From Chlamydiota bacterium (GTDB lineage Bacteria > Chlamydiota > Chlamydiia > Chlamydiales > Rhabdochlamydiaceae): a DNA stretch of 32,894 bases. Under the pieces are notes generated by a model. It saw nothing but the letters and a program-made list of their open reading frames with translations. It ran no database searches and was not told the origin of the DNA. Shown here in pieces: positions 23,380-32,323 of the stretch; within the stretch, counting starts at the first letter, position 1; each line of letters begins with the position of its first letter. The position numbers were made by a program, and so were the translations under genes. The stretch covers positions 1 to 32,894 of the forward strand of contig JABDDH010000008.1 of NCBI GenBank assembly GCA_013287705.1. Direction: 5' to 3'.

Positions 23380-24237
23380 ATGGCGTCAGTCAGTTTAATT
23401 TATCCAAATCATCATCTTCAAGAAAATCACTCGCCTAACATCCAAGAATTCAAAAAAAAATTAATCGGAGACGTTGTAAAGCGCAGCTTGATTGATGCTG
23501 GGGTTAAATTACTTTGCGCAGGAGCAGTATTCTTTTTTCTAGCAACACCAGCAGGTTGGGTCGGCTTTGCAGTCCTCACGCCTATCGGGATCATTATCGG
23601 CATTGCCTGTCGATCATTTACGGCCTATTGCGCATACAAACAAAGAGTGACTATGGACCGAGGGGCGTTTGAGAGCAGTACCCGTTTTGCCCTCGCAAGC
23701 AAAGTAGGCGATCATGCTAGCGCTATGTCTTTTGGAAATTTCTACATGATGACTGCTGGGGCTCTGGTTCATGAGGGAGGCCATGCCCTTGCAGCGACGT
23801 TGCTCTATCACAATGCGCAGCCACAGGTTGTTATTACTGGTTTGGGTGAAGGTTTTACAAGCTGGAACGGATCCATACTATCCTCGGTAGGGGCTAGTGT
23901 AGGAAGGAAAACGGCTGAGTTTTTGGTGCATGGGGGAGGTTCTTTGATCTCGCTGGTGATTGCCACTGGATTCATAGTCACAGCCTTTTCTCTAAGACAA
24001 TCACATCCAGAGGTAAGTCGGGTGTTGCTGTGGTCCGGTATTATTTCTCTTTTGCAACATCTTGCTTATGCCATTTCATCCTTTTTGTCTGAGGTCCCCG
24101 GTCATGATTTTATTGCTTTATGGGGACTTGGCCTACACCCAGTTTTGTCTATTCTGATTTTGGTTGGAGTGCCGCTACTGGCCTTATTGGTTTGCTGTGC
24201 ATTGCAGAAGGCTTATTCGAAATCGCACCCCTATTAG
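23380..24237 (+). CDS. Membrane protein with HEGGH motif, M50-like
   Basis: A 285-residue integral membrane protein with about six hydrophobic segments (near 42-62, 63-80, 115-130, 186-205, 212-232 and 250-272). Segment 3 carries ALVHEGGHALAATLLY, where HEGGH (131-135) fits the zinc motif HExxH of site-2 protease-type M50 peptidases. A later GHDFIALW (241 on) could supply the third ligand Asp. M50 enzymes cleave substrates inside the membrane. The call is by motif and layout only. No partner or substrate is suggested by the neighbours. Confidence 0.65.
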   Translation: MASVSLIYPNHHLQENHSPNIQEFKKKLIGDVVKRSLIDAGVKLLCAGAVFFFLATPAGWVGFAVLTPIGIIIGIACRSFTAYCAYKQRVTMDRGAFESSTRFALASKVGDHASAMSFGNFYMMTAGALVHEGGHALAATLLYHNAQPQVVITGLGEGFTSWNGSILSSVGASVGRKTAEFLVHGGGSLISLVIATGFIVTAFSLRQSHPEVSRVLLWSGIISLLQHLAYAISSFLSEVPGHDFIALWGLGLHPVLSILILVGVPLLALLVCCALQKAYSKSHPY

Positions 24238-24408
24238 GTTGCGGGTCCTTTTGAATTTTTAAATTTTCGCTCTGCTTCTTTGATACTTCATTTTATCTGT
24301 TCCTTCATAGAACCTCCTTAAGGCCGTTAAGCCTACCAGAGGTGACATTTCTACTTTCGTAAAGGGTGGACATTATCACGTTGGGCTTACACGTGGCAAA
24401 TTTCTCTA

Positions 24409-24436
24409 TTGCGCCTTATTTTTAAGTCGCTACAAT
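24409..24436 (+). promoter_or_regulatory. Candidate promoter of the RHS gene
   Basis: TTGCGC (24409-24414) and TACAAT (24431-24436) are separated by 16 bases. Transcription would start near 24443, which excludes an ATG at 24435 and supports the start at 24465. Confidence 0.5.
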
Positions 24437-24464
24437 GATCGCCTTGGTTTTCAAGGAAAATCCA

Positions 24465-27400
24465 ATGCGCTATTTCACCCTATTTCTTTTTTTTGCGTCC
24501 GCACTTTTTGCAAACACGATTGTTACCGAAAATGATCCCTCCACTCTCGTCAACGGCGTTAGTGTCATCACGGGCGACCTATACACTTTTGAAGAAGACT
24601 ATCGCGTTGAGGGGGTAGAACCCATCTCTATTCGACGCGCTTATTTAAGTTCCAAGGGCGATTGGACTCCTTACCCTCATCTCTTTGCCACTCATCTCAT
24701 CGCACTACACTCTTTCGAGGTCATAGAACCCAATGGGACGGCCGCTCTTTACAGCGGCTCTCCTCGCGATAAAAAAAAAGGCAAACATGAGCCGATCCGC
24801 TTTGATGTTTCTGAATCTTGTTCTATCGGAGTTGCTAATACTGCATCTGGAAAAATTGCTGCCCAGACAAACTTTAAGAATCAGTACCTCCTGGTGGATC
24901 CAGATGGCAAATCGTTTGTTGTATGCGCTGCAAGTGGTGCTAAACGATATTATCGCGAGTTGAAAAATCAGAAAAAAGCGAATCTTGGCTTTGGGCAGAA
25001 AGGTTATCTCATTTATCGTTATGCCATTCAATCGGAAACTTTACCCAATGGGAACAAGATTCAGTACCAGTGGGATAATGAGAATCGTCTAGAATCTATT
25101 ACAACAGTAAGTCTACGCGGAAAACAATTAGCTCAGGTCATTTTCCCCAAGTGGAAGCCGGAAAAACCGCCGGCTGAATACAGGATCGCTGGTAGCGATG
25201 GCCGCAGCCTTTGCTACAAAAGCGGATATCTTGATCTAAAAAAAGAAAAACATTGGAATCTACGATCCATTCATTCTCCGAATAGCCCGACTGAGAGTTT
25301 CGCCCGTATAGTCAAAAAAATCAGACGTGGACAGGCGGAAGAAAAAACTCCTTTTCTTGAGTCCGTTTCACTTCCAATGAATCGAATAGTCCATGTCGAA
25401 TACGAAGAGGCACAAGAGAAGGGTTTTACATTCCATCGAGTCAAAAAACTCCTGAGTCCTTTGGAAAAAGATGCTGCTTTGCACGTCGCAAAGTCTTTTG
25501 CCTACTATCCTGAACAAAAACAGACGCATATCTTTGATGCGCAAGGCAACAAAACGGCTTATTTCTGGGATGCTAATTTTCACCTCACGCAAATCGATTT
25601 TTTTGGTGGCTCCGATCTGCTTCATCACTCTGAAAAATTTGTTTGGGGAGGCACGAATCTTCGTTGCAAAGCCTTTTTTGATGAGGAGAGAAGACCTATT
25701 CAGGCGCGTGTGTTTATCTATGATGAGAAAAACAATGTCAAGGAAGAGGCTTTTTTCGGCAACCTCTCAGGTCAAGGCCCCCCACTTCAAATGGGTGAAG
25801 ATGGGCTCCCTTTGAAAAATGGAGTTGAGAGTTGCGTTAAGAAAACCGATTATACGAGTGATGAGCGCAACCTGCCTCTGAGGCAAGAAGATTCAAACGG
25901 TCTTGTCACTCTTTATGACTATATTCCAGGCACCCACCTCTTAAAGTCAAAATTCCTGTGTGATGGGGAAGTCGTCAAGATCCGTTATTTTTACGAATAT
26001 AATGAGGATCTGATTTTAGTTCGTGAGATCGTGGACGATGGAATGGCCAAGACCATTCGCCAGATCACCCCAAAACGAGATGCTCCCTACTACGGCATGC
26101 CTGAAATTATTGAGGAAAAGTACGAGGATAATGGCCAGGAGATTCTGCTTCGAAAAACAGTGCTAAGCTATGGGCCGGGTGCTCGTGTTGAGAAAAAAGA
26201 GGTCTACGATGCGAATGGCGTGTACCGCTACAGCATCAAAATGGCCTATGACGACAAGGGGCGGCTTATTCTTGAGACGAATCCTATGGGCTGGGAAACG
26301 GTTTCAAGATACGACGATGTGGGGAATAAGATCTATTGCAAAGACGTTAGTGGTAATGAAACGACTTTTGATTATGATTTTTCGAATCGTTTAACAAAAA
26401 AAGAAGAGAAGGGGTTCGATGGGACTACCCGCGTTTTTCACTATGAGTACGATAGTAACCATAATCTCGTTCTTGAAACAGATGCGTATGGGCAAGAGAC
26501 TTGGTATGTGCCGACCCCCTTCGGGCAACGCACCGAGATTCATCTTCCCCCAACCCTAGAGGCATCCCCCGTTCTTAAATCGACCTTCGATAGTGCAGGC
26601 AATGAGACGATCCGAACAGACGCAGACGGCTTCACAACACAAATGCGTCACAACCCCTATGGAAAACCCACTTGGGTCAAACATCCTGACGGTGGCGAGG
26701 AGTCCTATACCTACTATGTCGACGGGGCACTTAAAACCCACACAGACGCTATGGGAGTCCTTACCGAATATGAGCGGGATTATCTAGGACACGTCCTCAA
26801 AAAAACTATCTCTCATAACCACGAAACACTCTCCGTTGAAACTGCTGAATACACAGGCCAACAGCTCACAACCAAAACCGACGCCGAAGGTCACAAAACT
26901 CTTCTTTCTTACGACCGGGCCGGACGAAAAATTGCAGAAGAGCTCGAGATGGAAAAAATACTGTTTTACTATGACTCTTTGAACCGTTGTCATATTGGTG
27001 AAAAGGGGAATCTGCGAACGATCAGCCACTATGACCTTTTGGATCGGCTAGAGGAGCAGCAAGAGGAAGATATTTCCTCCGGTAAACTGCTTCGAAAATC
27101 TGTTTGCCGTTACGATCGAGCAGGCAATAAAACCCACACTTTTTGCTGGGTCGAGGGATCCCAGACTCAAGAACAGTCGGAGTATGATTCACAGAACCGC
27201 TTAAAATGGAAAATTGATCCCTCTGGCGCCAAGGAAATAATCTCTTATAATGACGCCTTTCACAACGAACTTGGTCAAACCGTCCTGCAAAAAACGCACA
27301 CGGATCCACTTGGACTTGAAACGATCGAGACATTTGATGCTCTAGGTCGCGTCTCCAAAATCGAAAAACGTAAAAACAGAACCCTCCGAGTTGTAGACAA

Positions 27401-29642
27401 GAGGTACAATGCGCGCGGCAAGGCAGCTTTACAAATTGACACTATTTTTGCGCCAGATGGGGCTTCTCGGGTCATCCGCACACGATGGGAATATGATGAA
27501 TGCTCAAGGCCAACTCTACTTGTTGAGGCGGAAGGTACCCCCGAAGAAAAAGTCACTCAAAACAGTTACACCCTTCGAGGAGAAAAAAGGACGACTAGGA
27601 AACCTGATGGCACGATTCTCCGCTATGAGTATGATGGGCTGGGAAGTCTTCTCTCTATTACCTCCTCCGACGGCTCAGTGTGTCATGAGATGCGATACAA
27701 TCGCTTAGGTCATCTGATTTGGAGCGATGGGATCGAAAGGGAGGTCGACTTTAGGGGACGTCTTCTTGCCGAAATTTTCCCCCAAGACTACCGTATTGAA
27801 AATTCCTTCAACTCATCTGGCCAAAGAAGCGAGTGCCGTATCCCCATCGCAAACTGCCTGATCGAGTACACCCACAATGGCCTTGATCTACTGGAAGTTT
27901 CTCGAAAAACAATGCGTGGAACAGAACTTTATACCCATCGATATGGGGAGCACGACCTTTCAGGGAACCTACAAGAATCGGAACTCCCCAATCATCTGGG
28001 GCGCGTCCAGTATCGATACGACACGTGTTCTCGAAGACTCCTCGTTGCAGCCCCTGGCTACTTGCAACAAGTCTTACAGGCCGACTCAATGGGCAACATT
28101 TGGCGTATGCAAACCCAAGGAGGGGAGTCGAGTTTTGACTACGACGAGCTCTACCAAATAACCTCTGAACACGGTGTCTTCAACCACGATTATCAGTGTG
28201 ATTCTCTTCACGCCAGACTTAAAAAAGACGACGAGCTCTACCAGATCAACTCCCTCAATCAACCCATCTCTCACATCGAATACGATAGAAACGGAAATCC
28301 GAAACGGCAAGGAGAGACCTTTTACACTTTCGATGCTTTGGATCGGCTAATCCAGATCACAACTCCCCAATTCACTCAAACCTTCACCTACGATTCCCAG
28401 CACCGAAGACTGTCAGCCCTAACAAACCAGAAAATACGCTTTTTCCTATACGACGGACAAAATGAGATTGGGGCCCTAAACGAAAAACTTGAGGTTGAAG
28501 AGCTACGCATCCTAGGAGATGCGCCCCATGCTGAAATCGGCGCTGCCATCGGCATCGAATTGCACGGAAAAGCCTACGCACCCATCCATGACCTGAGCGG
28601 CAATCTCGCAGCCCTCCTCCCCCTAGATGGCGGACCCATAGAAATAACCCAATTCAGTGCTTTCGGTGAACAGACCGGCTCACATCTCAGCCCCTGGAGC
28701 TTCTCTTCCAAGCGCCTCGATGCCACCGGACTCATCTACTATGGCAGACGATTCTACCAGCCAGACTTCGGCCAGTGGCTCTCTCCTGACCCTGCCGGCT
28801 TCACCGATGGAATGAACCTCTACGCTTTTGTGGGCAATTGTCCGCTGACCCATTTTGATGAGTACGGCTTGTTTGATTTTAATCAAAACGAATGGGATCT
28901 CTCTAACTCGCAACAGTCTCTCCCGTGGATGCATTCGATGTCGGATCGTTTCACATATCAATCCTCACCTCCCATTTCAAAATCAGCAATTCTCCCATCG
29001 CTAACTCCTGACTCCACCTTATCGCGTGTCTACTGTGTCAATGGGATCAATAATACTGTCAAAGAGTGCATTAGTAGCGCCGAAGCATTGAAACAGTCGC
29101 TCGGAGGAAGAGTTAATGTGTGTCCCGCCTACTCGGAAACGTTTGGCTTTTTTAAAGATCTAGGCTCGGTATACGAAAGTAGGTCCAATCCCAACTATTC
29201 GACCCCATTCATAAGGATGTTAAAACAATCTTTATTACAGGATATCAGGAGCTTGGAGGCAGCAAATAGTCTTAAAAAAATATTTATTGACTGTTTTAGT
29301 CGAGGATCAACGGATACTTATCATGCCGTCAAAGATTTTACTAGGGATCAGAAAGACCGATTGATTATCATCTCCTGTGGAGGAATAAAGATGCTGCCGC
29401 GCGATTTGGGTTTTGCAGTGATCAATCTAGTTTCCAAGGGGGACTGGTGTAGCTTACATTTTAATTCTGAATTGAAGAAAAATCCGAAGGCGTATGATAG
29501 TTGGGCTGATGTTGTTCTTTTAAAACAAAAAGATGGATTTAAAGGATTCATTAAAGATCACTTTGCTTTAAGCCGGACGTATCAAGACGGAATTAAAGAA
29601 CATGGTCAAGAGTTATATCAAACGTATGGAGGAGATGAATGA
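24465..29642 (+). CDS. Secreted RHS/YD-repeat protein with variable C-terminal tip
   Basis: About 1725 residues. A Sec signal (MRYFTLFLFFASALFA) starts it, with AAGGA before ATG 24465. An N-terminal domain (about 20-380) leads into more than 20 YD repeats of the 'YDx.Grl...' type, then the RHS core: GLIYYGRRFYQPDFGQWLSP, DPAGF, NLYAFVGNCPLTHFDEYGL, ending near residue 1467. RHS shells encapsulate the C-terminal tip. The tip (about 1468-1725) has VYCVNGINNTVKECISSA and FIDCFSRGSTDTYHAV, resembling an alpha/beta-hydrolase-like domain of the chlamydial DUF687 type, where Ser1612 would sit in the nucleophile turn. The tip is more AT-rich than the core, as usual for exchangeable RHS tips. Confidence 0.9.
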   Translation: MRYFTLFLFFASALFANTIVTENDPSTLVNGVSVITGDLYTFEEDYRVEGVEPISIRRAYLSSKGDWTPYPHLFATHLIALHSFEVIEPNGTAALYSGSPRDKKKGKHEPIRFDVSESCSIGVANTASGKIAAQTNFKNQYLLVDPDGKSFVVCAASGAKRYYRELKNQKKANLGFGQKGYLIYRYAIQSETLPNGNKIQYQWDNENRLESITTVSLRGKQLAQVIFPKWKPEKPPAEYRIAGSDGRSLCYKSGYLDLKKEKHWNLRSIHSPNSPTESFARIVKKIRRGQAEEKTPFLESVSLPMNRIVHVEYEEAQEKGFTFHRVKKLLSPLEKDAALHVAKSFAYYPEQKQTHIFDAQGNKTAYFWDANFHLTQIDFFGGSDLLHHSEKFVWGGTNLRCKAFFDEERRPIQARVFIYDEKNNVKEEAFFGNLSGQGPPLQMGEDGLPLKNGVESCVKKTDYTSDERNLPLRQEDSNGLVTLYDYIPGTHLLKSKFLCDGEVVKIRYFYEYNEDLILVREIVDDGMAKTIRQITPKRDAPYYGMPEIIEEKYEDNGQEILLRKTVLSYGPGARVEKKEVYDANGVYRYSIKMAYDDKGRLILETNPMGWETVSRYDDVGNKIYCKDVSGNETTFDYDFSNRLTKKEEKGFDGTTRVFHYEYDSNHNLVLETDAYGQETWYVPTPFGQRTEIHLPPTLEASPVLKSTFDSAGNETIRTDADGFTTQMRHNPYGKPTWVKHPDGGEESYTYYVDGALKTHTDAMGVLTEYERDYLGHVLKKTISHNHETLSVETAEYTGQQLTTKTDAEGHKTLLSYDRAGRKIAEELEMEKILFYYDSLNRCHIGEKGNLRTISHYDLLDRLEEQQEEDISSGKLLRKSVCRYDRAGNKTHTFCWVEGSQTQEQSEYDSQNRLKWKIDPSGAKEIISYNDAFHNELGQTVLQKTHTDPLGLETIETFDALGRVSKIEKRKNRTLRVVDKRYNARGKAALQIDTIFAPDGASRVIRTRWEYDECSRPTLLVEAEGTPEEKVTQNSYTLRGEKRTTRKPDGTILRYEYDGLGSLLSITSSDGSVCHEMRYNRLGHLIWSDGIEREVDFRGRLLAEIFPQDYRIENSFNSSGQRSECRIPIANCLIEYTHNGLDLLEVSRKTMRGTELYTHRYGEHDLSGNLQESELPNHLGRVQYRYDTCSRRLLVAAPGYLQQVLQADSMGNIWRMQTQGGESSFDYDELYQITSEHGVFNHDYQCDSLHARLKKDDELYQINSLNQPISHIEYDRNGNPKRQGETFYTFDALDRLIQITTPQFTQTFTYDSQHRRLSALTNQKIRFFLYDGQNEIGALNEKLEVEELRILGDAPHAEIGAAIGIELHGKAYAPIHDLSGNLAALLPLDGGPIEITQFSAFGEQTGSHLSPWSFSSKRLDATGLIYYGRRFYQPDFGQWLSPDPAGFTDGMNLYAFVGNCPLTHFDEYGLFDFNQNEWDLSNSQQSLPWMHSMSDRFTYQSSPPISKSAILPSLTPDSTLSRVYCVNGINNTVKECISSAEALKQSLGGRVNVCPAYSETFGFFKDLGSVYESRSNPNYSTPFIRMLKQSLLQDIRSLEAANSLKKIFIDCFSRGSTDTYHAVKDFTRDQKDRLIIISCGGIKMLPRDLGFAVINLVSKGDWCSLHFNSELKKNPKAYDSWADVVLLKQKDGFKGFIKDHFALSRTYQDGIKEHGQELYQTYGGDE

Positions 29643-30220
29643 TTTATAAAATTATTCTAGCCTGTTTAATCGCAGTCAAAGGAACTTGTATGACACCTAA
29701 AGAATCCGAAATTTCTTCTCAGAAAATCATGGCAATCATCGATGAATATTCTAAGGAATTGGAAATAAAAAATAATATTGAACATAGAAGTTATGGATTT
29801 CGATCTACTGGTCCCGATAAAATCTACGATGGAAAGATTCATGCCATAGTTTTAGGTTACAGCATAGATAAAAACATGAAATATGATGAAGCTAGAAAGC
29901 TTTTTTATGAAGTCGCTGATGGATTAATTAATAGCATCAATTGTCATCCAGAAATTGGCGAATATTTTTATCATTATCCCATTGGATACGAAGATTTGCA
30001 ACTAGGCCTAGGTTTCAATTATGAAAGAAAAGGGACCTTAAAAAAGGATGATATTGACGCTATTTATATGCGGGAAAATAAAATTTCTTACTTTATTATA
30101 GACCAAGAAGAAGCCCCTGCAGAAATCCAGGAAAAAAAACTTTCCCCTGAAGTCAGTATTCTCAAGGGCTTTGGATCAAAAACCCGCGCAATTGTAAAAA
30201 AACTTCCTGAGACAGAATAA
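29639..30220 (+). CDS. Small exported protein overlapping the RHS gene; candidate immunity or accessory protein
   Basis: A 193-residue protein whose ATG overlaps the RHS stop (ATGA), so it is co-translated with the toxin-like tip. The N terminus MIYKIILACLIAVKGTC is a short export signal. The mature part is charged, AT-rich in DNA, with QKIMAIIDEYSKELEIKNN and a beta-like middle (KIHAIVLGYSIDKN, EYFYHYPIGYEDLQLGLGF). I recognise no family. By position it is the expected immunity protein, but export to the periplasm would fit only if the tip acts there; a chaperone or co-effector is the alternative. Confidence 0.7.
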   Translation: MIYKIILACLIAVKGTCMTPKESEISSQKIMAIIDEYSKELEIKNNIEHRSYGFRSTGPDKIYDGKIHAIVLGYSIDKNMKYDEARKLFYEVADGLINSINCHPEIGEYFYHYPIGYEDLQLGLGFNYERKGTLKKDDIDAIYMRENKISYFIIDQEEAPAEIQEKKLSPEVSILKGFGSKTRAIVKKLPETE

Positions 30221-30239
30221 TTTTCGTCGCAGTTTGTGG

Positions 30240-30440
30240 ATGGCTCTTTGGCACGATGGATACATTATCCCTGAGGCTTCTGGATGCGGAAAAACAGCGA
30301 TTATTCGAGCGTTAGAGTTACAAGAAGGCTACTGGTGTCTGAGGCAGCCGGACCTTATTGCTTATGAACAGACAGTAGGGAATCAAGAGCTATGGGCGGA
30401 GATTCTTTTCATTGATGGGATTATAAAGTTAAAGCGATAG
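30240..30440 (+). CDS. Short open frame of unknown nature
   Basis: A 66-residue frame from ATG 30240 (TTG 30234 also possible) reading MALWHDGYIIPEASGCGKTA and then RALELQEGYWCLRQPDLIAY. The SGCGKT piece looks like part of a P-loop, but the Gly that should begin it is Glu and the rest of an ATPase is absent. It is probably a remnant or an orphan tip fragment, which are common behind RHS genes. No ribosome site is seen. Confidence 0.3.
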   Translation: MALWHDGYIIPEASGCGKTAIIRALELQEGYWCLRQPDLIAYEQTVGNQELWAEILFIDGIIKLKR

Positions 30441-30745
30441 CATTGTTGAGAAGGCATTGGAGTTGCCAACCTTTCAAGGCGAAAAAAACGAAAATTTAAT
30501 AGAGTAGCTCATTTCCCATTCCTGCCCTCGATCATCCTCCCTTGATGATAAATTCTGGAAAAATCGGATCGTTTCTGTTGGAGGGTTGATATGACAGAGG
30601 GTTGTTTATCATTGAATTTTTTTGCTCAAGATTCCGCGGGGGAATCTTGGGGGAATAGGTCGTCACAAGTCACAGAAATTCGCAACAACTGGCACTTGAA
30701 AAACTCTTGCAACTATATGGTTATAAGTCAGTTAATTGTTGCCGG
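30441..30745. other. Gene-free stretch at the right island boundary
   Basis: No convincing gene. It contains a perfect 9 bp hairpin CAAGATTCC/GGAATCTTG (30627-30649) without a U-run on either strand. The stretch ends at the C terminus of the recombinase; ACTGATTGGGGCTGACTG (30759-30776), just past this end, leads into the tRNA-Tyr fragment. Confidence 0.5.
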
Positions 30746-32281
30746 CTACTGCTGTTTACTGATTGGGGCTGACTGTAAATCCCTCGACTTCGGTCTCCGT
30801 TGGTTCGAGTCCAGTCGCCCCCATTCTTCCGGACGATTCTTAAAATCCATCATTGTTAGAAAGGGTTCCCTCACTGAAACTGAGAGACTTCCGTCCTTCA
30901 ACTGCAAGTTCTGAAACATTAAATCCAGAAGTTGACGTTTTTCATCCGTTTCAGAACTTTCAAAAATTTCTCTGGCGCGAGAAGCGAGATTCATTACCAG
31001 GTTCGCTGTGATGTAAAAGTTTTGATCGGCTTTTTCATGTCGTCCCATTTGGTCAACGATCTCGGTTTGGCGAGCCTTGTATGTTGCGACCCGCTCCAGA
31101 TACATCCGCTCGTCGATTAAACCATCCAGCTTGTCATCATAGATTTGATTGAGACGTTTTTGAATGCGATCTTGCTCCTTTCGTAACGCCTGGAGGCTTT
31201 CTGAATGGAACAGGGCTTGTGATTCATGGATATTTTTGAGATATCGTGTTACATCGATGATTTGTTGCTCAGATAGGGAGATTTGGTCAAAATGAGTAGA
31301 CAGGGTAGCGATCAACGGTTCTTCTCGGACATAAACCCTTTTGCAATTGCCCTTGGCATTTGTGCAGCTGTAATAGATATAGCGTCCCTTTTTGATCTCT
31401 GGGGTTACAATGCAGCCACAATCGGCGCAATTGATCAACCCACGTAAGGCAAAAGGCTCGCTCACCGATTTGTGCGGTTTCTTATGATGCCCATGGGTCA
31501 CATCTTGCACTCGATCGTAGAGGTGTCGGGAAATAAGCGGTTGATAGTGATGTTCGACGAGTCCGTATTTGGTTTGCATCATCCCTGAATAGAACGGTTT
31601 TTTGAGGATTTCATCGATCACCGATTTGGCAATTTTGTGACCTTTCTTGTTCCTGAACCCCATTCGCTCAGCCTCTTCCTGGAGTTTAAGTAGGGAGTAG
31701 TTGCCAGTAGCATACAGCTCGAATAACTTTGTGATGAAGGGCGCGCGTTCGGGGTCTGGGATGATCGTTTTATCGCCATTTTCCTGCATGACATGGATGT
31801 ATCCAAGAGGAGCTAGCCCAATCCAAATGCCGTTTTTCGCTGCCTGTTCTTTGCTTCGCTTCACGTTGTCGCTCAGCTGGAGCACGTAACTTCTTGCAAA
31901 CATGACCCCCATGTCCCAGCGTAAAATATCAGCGCTATTGGATTTCAGGTTTAGGATTAGACCCTCTCGCATAAAATGGATTTCGACTTTTCCTTCCTTG
32001 CGGAGATCTTCTAATACGACCGATTCTTTAAAACTTCGTTGGACTCGATCAATTGTATCTGCGACTAGGGCAATTGGTTCTTTAGACTTGCGGATGCGTT
32101 CTAGGATTTTTTCAAATTCTTTACGAGTGTCTTTTGTTGACGATTCGGTAATTTTGAACACTTCGTCGATTGTTAGCCCTTTTCTTTCGGCGTATTCCCT
32201 CAAACGGCGTTCTTGAGCGGGAATGGATTGTCCGTCTTCTTGCTCTCTACTCGAGACTCTTGCTAGTAAAATTGCTTTCAT
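30746..32281 (-). CDS. Large serine recombinase
   Basis: A 511-residue site-specific recombinase. The resolvase domain begins KAILLARVSSREQEDGQSIP with nucleophile Ser10. A recombinase domain follows (PLGYIHVMQENGDKTIIPDP, then KKPFYSGMMQTKYGLVEHHY), then a zinc ribbon with CADCGC and CTNAKGNC, and a C-terminal coiled coil. The body looks intact. AAAGG precedes ATG 32281. The last 25 or so residues (WGRLDSNQRRPKSRDLQS) are simply the antisense translation of the tRNA-Tyr fragment it overlaps, so the gene reads through its own attachment site. It lies on the outer side of that fragment and therefore belongs to the next unit rightward. Confidence 0.95.
   Translation of the reverse strand: MKAILLARVSSREQEDGQSIPAQERRLREYAERKGLTIDEVFKITESSTKDTRKEFEKILERIRKSKEPIALVADTIDRVQRSFKESVVLEDLRKEGKVEIHFMREGLILNLKSNSADILRWDMGVMFARSYVLQLSDNVKRSKEQAAKNGIWIGLAPLGYIHVMQENGDKTIIPDPERAPFITKLFELYATGNYSLLKLQEEAERMGFRNKKGHKIAKSVIDEILKKPFYSGMMQTKYGLVEHHYQPLISRHLYDRVQDVTHGHHKKPHKSVSEPFALRGLINCADCGCIVTPEIKKGRYIYYSCTNAKGNCKRVYVREEPLIATLSTHFDQISLSEQQIIDVTRYLKNIHESQALFHSESLQALRKEQDRIQKRLNQIYDDKLDGLIDERMYLERVATYKARQTEIVDQMGRHEKADQNFYITANLVMNLASRAREIFESSETDEKRQLLDLMFQNLQLKDGSLSVSVREPFLTMMDFKNRPEEWGRLDSNQRRPKSRDLQSAPISKQQ
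30771..30823 (+). repeat. Duplicated 3' part of tRNA-Tyr (attachment site)
   Basis: The first 43 bases are identical to tRNA-Tyr 17048-17090, from the anticodon stem to the T loop. Two bases then differ (AC to GT), and CGCCCCCA matches again. The two changes keep the T stem paired through G-U pairs. There is no 5' half, so it is not a functional tRNA; it is the right-hand scar of integration. Confidence 0.9.
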
Positions 32282-32323
32282 TATTAAACCTTTGCTACAT
32301 CTTTAGTTGAAGGATAAATTGTA

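Noticed and set aside
30240-30440. SGCGKT as evidence of an ATPase
   Set aside because: The first glycine of the P-loop is missing and there is no Walker B or domain context in 66 residues.
30627-30649. 9 bp hairpin as terminator of the recombinase gene
   Set aside because: Neither strand has a U-run after the stem in the right direction.
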